From Hydrogenophaga sp. (GTDB lineage Bacteria; Pseudomonadota; Gammaproteobacteria; Burkholderiales; Burkholderiaceae_C), in contig JALOSN010000154.1 in NCBI GenBank assembly GCA_025458415.1, positions 1 to 5,120 of the forward strand: a stretch of 5,120 bases of DNA, given 5' to 3'. Under the pieces are notes generated by a model. That model made no database searches, was not told the DNA's origin, and saw only the letters and a list, made by a program, of their open reading frames with translations. Shown piece after piece: positions 1-5,120 of the stretch. Position numbers and translations under genes: made by a program. Position 1 is the first letter of the stretch. Each line of letters starts with the position of its first letter.

Positions 1-537
1 AGGATGGCCTGCGCGCTCGCGCTCGGTCAGTTGCGCCTGTATCTCGGACAGCATGCCCTCGGTCATCATGGCGCGCAGGCTCTGGATGTCGGCCTGGTCC
101 CAGGCCGCCTGCAAGGCAATGAAGTTGGCTTTGGAGTCCCTCAGGAAGGCCTTGACATCAAAACCTTCAGGGATCCTGGCTCCGTGGGTCATGTCCATCG
201 GCTCGCCCACGCCTGCGGTTGGCACATCGGCGGTGTCCTGGCACTCCCACGGTCGCGCAGAGGCGTCATTGCCGACATTCAGCGGGCTGTACTGACGGGG
301 AATGGCCGGGTCAAACTGGGAATGTCCGCTGTGGGAAAACGCCTCCGTTCCCGATCCGTGACCTGCAGAGCGTCGCACCAGCCGCCAGCCGCCCAGCCCC
401 AGCACGGCCGCCAAAAGAGCTCCCGTTATCAGCCAGGGAGCGAGACCGGCACCCGGGTGCTCGGCGACCACGTCAGTGGCCAGCGCCACCGAAGGCGAAG
501 AAAGCGAAAACCCCATGAAACCCAGAACGCGATTCAT
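1..537 (-). CDS. Tim44-like domain membrane protein, C-terminus cut by window edge
   Basis: This is the first 179 codons of an open frame that runs off the left edge. It starts at ATG 537-535, with a GGGAG-type ribosome binding site about 6 bases upstream, and has no stop in the window. Residues 1-20 look like a weak signal peptide ending in ALA. A clear membrane segment follows at about residues 34-51 (PWLITGALLAAVLGLGGW), capped by RLVRR. A polar linker covers about residues 55-120. From about residue 124 the sequence FDVKAFLRDSKANFIALQAA, then MMTEGMLSEIQAQL, matches the start of the bacterial Tim44-like domain. Family proteins are membrane-anchored and of uncertain role. The mitochondrial namesake tethers Hsp70 to the import channel, but no such role should be assumed here. 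It lies 66 bp downstream of ubiE, as I recall for Burkholderiales, where ubiJ and ubiB usually follow. The N-terminus lacks the Gly/Lys-rich GGGKS-like stretch I associate with relatives. The domain call is fairly sure; the function is unknown. Confidence 0.82.
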   Translation of the reverse strand, partial: MNRVLGFMGFSLSSPSVALATDVVAEHPGAGLAPWLITGALLAAVLGLGGWRLVRRSAGHGSGTEAFSHSGHSQFDPAIPRQYSPLNVGNDASARPWECQDTADVPTAGVGEPMDMTHGARIPEGFDVKAFLRDSKANFIALQAAWDQADIQSLRAMMTEGMLSEIQAQLTERERAGHP

Positions 538-551
538 CCCTGTCTCCCGTG

Positions 552-572
552 TCCGCCTGTTGCATCGGCGGA
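552..572 (-). promoter_or_regulatory. Intergenic hairpin upstream of the Tim44-like gene
   Basis: The 66-bp gap between ubiE and the Tim44-like gene holds a perfect 6-bp inverted repeat, TCCGCC at one end and GGCGGA at the other, around a 9-base loop. On the minus strand it ends about 8 bases before the GGGAG ribosome binding site and has no T-run after it, so it does not look like a Rho-independent terminator. It could affect translation of the downstream gene or mRNA stability after ubiE. A short GC-rich stem can also occur by chance in DNA of this composition. Confidence 0.3.
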
Positions 573-603
573 TTCTGTCTTCACTTGAGCGCGAACCGCT
601 GCC

Positions 604-1338
604 TCACGGGCACTTGATCCCCAGATGCAGCGCCACCACACCACCGGTCAGGTTGTGCACATCCACGTGCCCGAACCCGGCCTGTTTCATCATTTGACGC
701 AACTCTTCCTGGCCAGGGTGCATTCGGATGGACTCGGCCAGGTAGCGGTAGCTGTCTGCATCACCGGCCACCCAGCGGCCCAGGCGGGGCAACACGCTGA
801 AGGAGTACCAGTCGTAGGCCTTTTCGAGCGGCTTGGCCACCCTGGAGAATTCCAGCACCAGCAGCTTTCCACCCGGGCGCAGCACCCGGTGCATCTCGGC
901 CAAGGCCCTGTCCTTGTGGGTCATGTTGCGCAGGCCGAAAGCCACCGAGACGATGTCGAAACTGCCGTCGGCGAACGGCAGCTTTTCGGCGTCGCAAACC
1001 ATCGAGGGCAGAACCACCCCTTCATTGAGCAAGCGGTCGCGGCCTTCGCGCAGCATGGCCTCGTTGATATCGGTGTGCACCACCAGACCGGTGGGGCCGA
1101 CCTGGCGCGAAAAGCCCAGTGACAGGTCGCCGGTGCCACCGGCAATGTCCAGCACCTGAAAGCCGGGTTGCACCTGGGCCACGGTCAAGGTGTAGCGCTT
1201 CCAGACCCGGTGCAAGCCAGCCGACATCAGGTCGTTCATCAGGTCGTACTTGGGCGCCACCGAGTCGAAGACGCTGCGCACGCGCTGAGCCTTTTCCCGC
1301 TCGTCAACGGTTCTGAATCCGAAGTGTGTCTGGGCCAT
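604..1338 (-). CDS. ubiE: UbiE, 2-polyprenyl-benzoquinol/menaquinol C-methyltransferase
   Basis: This is a complete 244-residue protein, close to the roughly 250 usual for UbiE. It is a cytosolic, SAM-dependent class I methyltransferase. It carries out the C-methylation of the demethylated benzoquinol intermediate in ubiquinone synthesis and of demethylmenaquinol where menaquinone is made. Visible motifs are the UbiE signature YDLMNDLMSAGLHRVWK at residues 31-47, SAM-binding motif I LDIAGGTGDL at 63-72, the acidic end of strand 2 (HTDIN, 88-92), CDAEKLPFADGSFD at 115-128, FGLRNMTHKDRAL at 134-146, and the second signature RVLRPGGKLLVLEFS at 151-165. The ATG at 1338-1336 is preceded by AGGA with 7 bases between, right after the upstream DUF971 stop (17-bp gap). 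No motif residue appears to be missing. Its position in the run suggests co-transcription with the dehydrogenase and the DUF971 gene. Whether it acts on ubiquinone only or on both quinones depends on the organism. I see no promoter of its own. Confidence 0.97.
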   Translation of the reverse strand: MAQTHFGFRTVDEREKAQRVRSVFDSVAPKYDLMNDLMSAGLHRVWKRYTLTVAQVQPGFQVLDIAGGTGDLSLGFSRQVGPTGLVVHTDINEAMLREGRDRLLNEGVVLPSMVCDAEKLPFADGSFDIVSVAFGLRNMTHKDRALAEMHRVLRPGGKLLVLEFSRVAKPLEKAYDWYSFSVLPRLGRWVAGDADSYRYLAESIRMHPGQEELRQMMKQAGFGHVDVHNLTGGVVALHLGIKCP

Positions 1339-1355
1339 GCAGCAATCCTACGCCT

Positions 1356-1769
1356 TCAGTGGCTGCCGCAGGCACTCCCGGCCTTCGGCACCATCGGTGC
1401 GTCACGGTCCACCCCTGCTGCCAGCAGGCGGGCGTTGTATTCAGCCCACAGTTCGTCCTGCCGGGCACCAAGAAAGTAGAGGTAGTCCCAGGAAAAGATG
1501 CCGGAGACGTGACCGTCGCTGAAGGTCGGCTGCACCGCGTAGTTGCCCACCGCCTCCAGCTCCACGATATCGACATCGCGCTTGCCGGTCTGCAGCACCT
1601 CCTGTCCGGGGCCATGACCCTGCACCTCGGCCGACGGCGAGTAGACGCGCATCAATTCAAAAGGCAGGCGAAACGTTCGCCCATCTGAGAACGCGATCTC
1701 CAGCACACGCGACGCGCTGTGTACGGTGATGTCCACCGGTGTCGGGGTGTCTTTTTCCAGTCCAGCCAT
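1356..1769 (-). CDS. DUF971 (GBBH-like N-terminal domain) protein
   Basis: A 137-residue soluble protein consisting almost entirely of one DUF971 domain (gamma-butyrobetaine hydroxylase-like N-terminal domain). Diagnostic stretches are SRVLEIAFSDGRTFRLPFEL near residues 21-40, RVYSPSAEVQGHGPGQEVLQ just after, and GNYAVQPTFSDGHVSG with FSWDYLYFLG near residues 76-101. The ATG at 1769 was chosen because AGGAG lies 8 bases upstream and the domain follows at once. A TTG seven codons further up (1790) would overlap the upstream stop and put the ribosome site inside the gene, so it is less likely. The function of stand-alone DUF971 proteins is not established. The domain also occurs at the N-terminus of eukaryotic carnitine-synthesis hydroxylases, where it binds zinc, and at the C-terminus of the plant Fe-S scaffold HCF101. 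The only cysteine here is near the C-terminus (SACGSH), so the hydroxylase-type cysteine zinc site is absent. It lies 17 bp from each neighbour, suggesting co-expression. Confidence 0.9.
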   Translation of the reverse strand: MAGLEKDTPTPVDITVHSASRVLEIAFSDGRTFRLPFELMRVYSPSAEVQGHGPGQEVLQTGKRDVDIVELEAVGNYAVQPTFSDGHVSGIFSWDYLYFLGARQDELWAEYNARLLAAGVDRDAPMVPKAGSACGSH

Positions 1770-1773
1770 CTTC

Positions 1774-1785
1774 CAGTCTCCTCGG
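1774..1785 (-). promoter_or_regulatory. Ribosome binding site deciding the DUF971 start
   Basis: The minus strand reads CCGAGGAGACTGGAAG and then ATG. The AGGAG core sits 8 bases before the ATG at 1769 and just after the TGA of the dehydrogenase gene (1789-1787). This strong site is the main reason to prefer the ATG at 1769 over the upstream TTG at 1790. Confidence 0.7.
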
Positions 1786-1786
1786 A

Positions 1787-4516
1787 TCAAACCAGCACGC
1801 GCTCGATGCCACCCTGGTTGGCCTGGTCGACATAGGTCGGCAACCAGTTCTCGCCCAGGATCTGCCGAGCCATCTCGACCACGATGTAGTCGGCCTCCAG
1901 CAGGCCATTGCTCAGGTCGTCGCCATAACGCGTAAGACCTTGCAGGCAGCTCGGGCAGGAGGTGAGGATCTTCACATTTCCCGTGGGGTCCACAGACCCG
2001 GACGCGCGCAGGGCCGCCTCGCCCTTGCGGATCTCCTCCTCCTTGCGGAAGCGGATCTGCGTCGAGATGTCAGGCCGGGTGACACCCAGTGTGCCGGATT
2101 CGCCGCAGCAGCGCTTGCTTTCGAGGACACCATCACCCACCAGCGCCTTGACGGTCTTCATGGGATCCTGCAGTTTCATCGGGCTGTGGCAGGGGTCGTG
2201 GTAGAGGAAACCACCCTGACCCTTCGGCAGCGTGATGCCCTTCTCCAGCAGGTACTCATGGATGTCGATGATGCGGCAGCCCGGGAATATTTTGTCGAAT
2301 TCATAGCCCTGCAGCTGGTCATAGCAGGTGCCGCAACTGACCACCACCGTCTTGATGTCCAGGTAGTTCAGGGTGTTGGCCACCCGGTGGAACAGGACCC
2401 GGTTGTCGGTGATGATCTTTTCGGCCTTGTCGAACTGCCCGGACCCCCGCTGCGGATAGCCGCAGCACAGGTAGCCCGGCGGCAGCACCGTCTGCACGCC
2501 CGCATGCCAGAGCATGGCCTGGGTGGCCAGTCCCACCTGGCTGAACAGGCGCTCCGACCCACAGCCCGGGAAATAGAACACCGCCTCGGTCTCGGACGTG
2601 GTCATTTGCGGGTTGCGGATGATCGGCACGTAGTCCTTGTCCTCGATGTCCAGCAACGCGCGGGCGGTCTTCTTGGGCAGCCCACCCGGCATCTTCTTGT
2701 TGATGAAGTGGATCACCTGTTCCTTCACCGGTGCCGGCCCCAGGGTGGCGGGCGGCGCCGAGGTCTGCTTGCGCGCCAGTCGGTTCAACAGGTCGTTGGC
2801 CAGACGCTGTGCCTTGAACCCCACATCGACCATGGCCGATCGCATGAACTTGATGGTCTCGGGGCGGGTGGCGTTCAGGAAGAACATCGCCGCTGCGTTG
2901 CCGGGTCGGAAACTCTTCTGGCCCATCTTGCGCAACAGGTTGCGCATGTTCATGGTCACATCGCCGAAGTCGATCTTGACCGGGCAGGGTGTGTAGCACT
3001 TGTGGCAGACCGTGCAGTGGTCGGCCACGTCTTCGAACTCGTGCCAGTGCTTCACGCTGATACCCCGGCGCGTCTGCTCCTCATAAAGAAAGGCCTCGAT
3101 CAGCAACGAGGTCGCCAGGATCTTGTTGCGCGGGCTGTACAGCAGGTTGGCACGCGGCACATGGGTGGCACAGACCGGCTTGCACTTGCCACAGCGCAGG
3201 CAGTCCTTGACCGAGTCGGCGATGGCACCGATGTCGCTCTGCTGCATGATCAGCGACTCGTGCCCCATCAGGCCAAAGCTGGGCGTGTACGCGTGCGAAA
3301 GGTCTGCGCGCCTGAGGTGCAGGTCCTGCGAGAGCGCCGGCATGCCGCTCATGTCCCGCAGCAGCTTGCCCTTGTTGAATCGCCCCTCGGGATCCACCTG
3401 GGCCTTGTAGCGGGCGAAGGGCGCCAGCTCGTCCTCCGACAGGAACTCCAGCTTGGTGATGCCGATGCCATGCTCGCCCGAGATCACGCCGTCCAGGCTT
3501 CGCGCCAGCGTCATGATGCGCGCCACCGCTTCGTGCGCGGTCTGCAGCATCTCGTAGTCGTCGCTGTTGACAGGGATGTTGGTGTGCACATTGCCGTCAC
3601 CGGCGTGCATGTGCAGGGCCACCCACACGCGCCCCTTGAGGACTCGCTTGTGGATGGCGATGCATTCCGCCAGGATGGGGCCGAATGAGCCACCCGAGAA
3701 TATCTGCTGCAGTGGTGCACGCAGCTGGGTTTTCCAGCTCGCGCGCAGCGTGTGGTCCTGCAGCTGGGGGAACAACGCATCGACATCGCGCAGCCAGCCA
3801 CTCCACAGCCCCCGCACCTCGTTCACCAGAGCCAGCGCCTGCTGCACGCGGTCTTCCAGCAGTTCGGCGCTGGGAATCTCGCTGGCGTCGTCGGTCTTGC
3901 CCAACGGCAGATTGCCCCTGGAGAAAAAGGCCTGCAGTTCATCACAGAGCCTGATCTTGTTGCGCAGCGACAGCTCGATGTTGATGCGTTCGATGCCCAG
4001 CGTGTACTCGCCCATGCGGGGCAGCGGAATCACCACGTCTTCGTTGATCTTGAAGGCATTGGTGTGCTTGGAGATGGCGGCCGTGCGCTTGCGGTCGAGC
4101 CAGAACTTCTTTCTCGCCTCGGGGCTGATGGCCACAAAGCCTTCGCCGCTGCGCGAGTTGGCGATCCGGATGACTTCGCTGGTGGCACGCGCCACCGCAT
4201 CGGCGTCGTCACCCACGATGTCACCGATCAGCACCATCTTGGGCAGGCCGCCGTTGCCCTTCTTGCTCTTGGTCGCATAACCGACCGCCTTCAGGTAACG
4301 GTCATCGAGGTGCTCCAGACCGGCCAGCAAGGTGCCCGAGCGCTTCTGCTCGGCAAACATGAAATCCTTGATCTCGACAATCGAGGGCACGCCCTCCCGG
4401 GGGTTGCCGAAGAATTCCAGGCAGACCGTGCGCACATGCTCCGGCATGCGGTGGACCAGCCAGCGCGCACTGGTGATGAGGCCGTCGCAACCTTCCTTCT
4501 GGATGCCGGGCAGAGC
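1787..4516 (-). CDS. FAD/4Fe-4S oxidoreductase (GlcD-GlcF/YdiJ-like fusion), C-terminal 909 residues in shifted frame
   Basis: This is the larger part of a broken dehydrogenase gene. Recognisable sequence begins at ALPGIQKEGCDGLITSARW (about 4516). An open-frame start at 4618 exists, but its first 34 codons are out-of-frame sequence. Domains, numbered from 4516: rest of the FAD-binding half and the FAD-linked oxidase C-terminal domain, with NEDVVIPLPRMGEYT, the metal-site stretch HMHAGDGNVHTN near 302-313 and GEHGIGITK near 345; two 4Fe-4S motifs, CLRCGKCKPVC (about 439-449) and CTVCHKCYTPCP (about 501-512); two CCG cysteine-rich domains, LCCGYPQRGSG (about 683) with SCGTC (about 727), and KRCCGESGT (about 802) with SCPSC (about 854). 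This order resembles a GlcD plus GlcF fusion. Such enzymes oxidise D-2-hydroxyacids (lactate, glycolate or 2-hydroxyglutarate type) and pass electrons through Fe-S clusters, commonly to quinone. The substrate cannot be read from sequence. All Fe-S and CCG cysteines are present. The next gene starts 17 bp downstream. Confidence 0.88.
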   Translation of the reverse strand, partial: ALPGIQKEGCDGLITSARWLVHRMPEHVRTVCLEFFGNPREGVPSIVEIKDFMFAEQKRSGTLLAGLEHLDDRYLKAVGYATKSKKGNGGLPKMVLIGDIVGDDADAVARATSEVIRIANSRSGEGFVAISPEARKKFWLDRKRTAAISKHTNAFKINEDVVIPLPRMGEYTLGIERINIELSLRNKIRLCDELQAFFSRGNLPLGKTDDASEIPSAELLEDRVQQALALVNEVRGLWSGWLRDVDALFPQLQDHTLRASWKTQLRAPLQQIFSGGSFGPILAECIAIHKRVLKGRVWVALHMHAGDGNVHTNIPVNSDDYEMLQTAHEAVARIMTLARSLDGVISGEHGIGITKLEFLSEDELAPFARYKAQVDPEGRFNKGKLLRDMSGMPALSQDLHLRRADLSHAYTPSFGLMGHESLIMQQSDIGAIADSVKDCLRCGKCKPVCATHVPRANLLYSPRNKILATSLLIEAFLYEEQTRRGISVKHWHEFEDVADHCTVCHKCYTPCPVKIDFGDVTMNMRNLLRKMGQKSFRPGNAAAMFFLNATRPETIKFMRSAMVDVGFKAQRLANDLLNRLARKQTSAPPATLGPAPVKEQVIHFINKKMPGGLPKKTARALLDIEDKDYVPIIRNPQMTTSETEAVFYFPGCGSERLFSQVGLATQAMLWHAGVQTVLPPGYLCCGYPQRGSGQFDKAEKIITDNRVLFHRVANTLNYLDIKTVVVSCGTCYDQLQGYEFDKIFPGCRIIDIHEYLLEKGITLPKGQGGFLYHDPCHSPMKLQDPMKTVKALVGDGVLESKRCCGESGTLGVTRPDISTQIRFRKEEEIRKGEAALRASGSVDPTGNVKILTSCPSCLQGLTRYGDDLSNGLLEADYIVVEMARQILGENWLPTYVDQANQGGIERVLV

Positions 4517-4525
4517 GGCCGTCGG
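4511..4525 (-). other. Frame break with apparent small deletion in the dehydrogenase gene
   Basis: On the minus strand the codons GAC GGC (D G, ending at 4518) are followed by one extra base and then GCT CTG CCC GGC (A L P G) in the next frame. Both sides are strongly family-like: YFQADG upstream and LPGIQKEGCDGLITSARW downstream. In relatives as I remember them, about 40 residues lie between these blocks, ending in a conserved GLGKDVTDKFL-like segment that I cannot find in any frame here. The simplest reading is a deletion of 3k-1 bases (about 120) rather than a one-base slip. A sequencing or assembly error is equally possible. Confidence 0.7.
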
Positions 4526-5120
4526 CCTGGAAGTACTGCAGCTCGAAGGTGGCCAGTTCGGCATCGTGGATCTTGCCGAGGTTGTGGTCGAGCCGCCGCA
4601 CTTCCAGCCACTGCGCATCGGGCGTGACCATGCGCCAGCTGATCAGGTTGTCCAGCGCCGTGCCCCAGAGCACCGCCTTCTTGCCGCCGGCGTTCATGGC
4701 GATGTTGCCGCCGATGCAGGAGGCCTCGGCACTGGTCGGATCGACGGCGAAGACAAAGCCGGCTCGCTCGGCTGCGTCGGCGACACGCTGCGTCACCACC
4801 CCCGCCTCGGTCCAGACGGTGGGCAGGGGCTCGTCATGGCCCGGCACGGACACCCGCTCGACCTCGGTCATCGCCTCGAGCTTTTCGGTGTTGATGACCA
4901 CGCTCTTCCAGGTCAGCGGGATGGCACCACCCGTATAGCCGGTACCACCGCCACGCGGGATGATGGTCAATCCCAGTTCAATGCAGCCCTGAACCAGCCC
5001 GGCCATCTCGGCCTCGGTGTCCGGGGTCAGCACCAGAAACGGGTACTCGACGCGCCAGTCGGTGGCATCGGTGACATGCGACACCCGAGAGAGACCATCG
5101 AACTTGATGTTGTCGGCCGC
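4518..5120 (-). CDS. Same FAD oxidoreductase, N-terminal part of the FAD domain, 5' end outside the window
   Basis: The first 201 codons in the window read in frame from the right edge (AADNIKFDGLSRV) to YFQADG at about 4518. They form the PCMH-type FAD-binding domain: the dinucleotide-clamping PRGGGTGYTGG at residues 55-65, TEAGVVTQRVADAAERAGF at about 104-122, and FAVDPTSAEASCIGGNIAMN at about 124-143, followed by NAGGKKAVLWGTALDNL. After YFQADG this frame continues as unrelated sequence to a stop at 4302, while the homologous protein resumes in the other frame at 4516. The GTG at 5084 is not a plausible start, because clear family sequence continues upstream to the window edge. I expect roughly 180 more residues beyond the edge, the DUF3683 region, from memory of Burkholderiales relatives. 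If the break is real, this half alone lacks the oxidase C-terminal, Fe-S and CCG domains and would not be a working enzyme. Confidence 0.82.

Noticed and set aside
552..580. The hairpin as a Rho-independent terminator
   Set aside because: The stem is only 6 bp with a 9-base loop. There is no T-run on the minus-strand side, and only a broken, weakly T-rich stretch on the plus-strand side, where no gene ends.
4..588. A 194-codon open frame on the plus strand at the left edge
   Set aside because: It is antisense to the Tim44-like gene, which has a ribosome binding site, a membrane segment and recognisable domain sequence. The plus-strand product shows none of these.
625..1122. A 165-codon open frame on the plus strand opposite ubiE
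   Set aside because: It is antisense to a complete, motif-rich ubiE and shows no domain of its own.
1770..1790. A TTG start at 1790 for the DUF971 gene, overlapping the upstream TGA
   Set aside because: The strong AGGAG site lies inside this extension and points to the ATG at 1769. The seven extra residues are not domain-like.
1739..3688. A 649-codon open frame on the plus strand
   Set aside because: It lies wholly antisense to the Fe-S dehydrogenase gene, whose motifs are unambiguous. Long antisense frames are expected in GC-rich coding DNA, and its Arg/His/Val/Leu-rich translation shows no family motif.
4517..4618. The ATG at 4618 as the true start of a 943-residue Fe-S dehydrogenase
   Set aside because: The first 34 codons are a Ser/Thr/Pro-rich out-of-frame reading of the FAD-domain coding sequence, which is clearly family-like in the other frame. 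The gene begins beyond the right edge.
3752..4627. A 291-codon open frame on the plus strand
   Set aside because: It is antisense to the FAD-oxidase domain, has no recognisable motif, and has the same composition bias as the other shadow frames.

Overview
The window is GC-rich, densely packed bacterial DNA. All supported genes lie on the minus strand, so the transcription unit reads from high to low coordinates. The likely source is a betaproteobacterium of the Burkholderiales, possibly Comamonadaceae-like. This rests on protein resemblance and on the order FAD/Fe-S dehydrogenase, DUF971 protein, ubiE, Tim44-domain protein, which I recall from that group. No database search was run.

Layout in transcription order. 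(1) 5120 to 1787: a very large FAD-binding and 4Fe-4S/CCG-domain oxidoreductase of the D-2-hydroxyacid dehydrogenase type. It enters from beyond the right edge and is split into two reading frames near 4517. At that point about 40 codons also seem to be missing compared with the family as I remember it. (2) 1769 to 1356: a small DUF971 (GBBH-like N-terminal domain) protein. (3) 1338 to 604: ubiE, the C-methyltransferase of ubiquinone/menaquinone synthesis, intact. (4) 537 to 1: the first 179 codons of a membrane-anchored Tim44-like domain protein that runs off the left edge. Family context predicts that ubiJ and ubiB follow.

The gaps are 17, 17 and 66 bp. Each downstream gene has its own Shine-Dalgarno-like sequence, and no terminator was seen between genes, so one operon is likely. 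The 66-bp gap holds a 6-bp-stem hairpin just upstream of the Tim44-gene ribosome binding site.

Functional theme: a flavo-iron-sulfur dehydrogenase that probably passes electrons towards the quinone pool is encoded beside a quinone-biosynthesis enzyme. I see no mobile element, CRISPR array, tRNA, rRNA or phage gene, and no undescribed system. The most notable points are the broken dehydrogenase frame and the unusual N-terminus of the Tim44-like protein.
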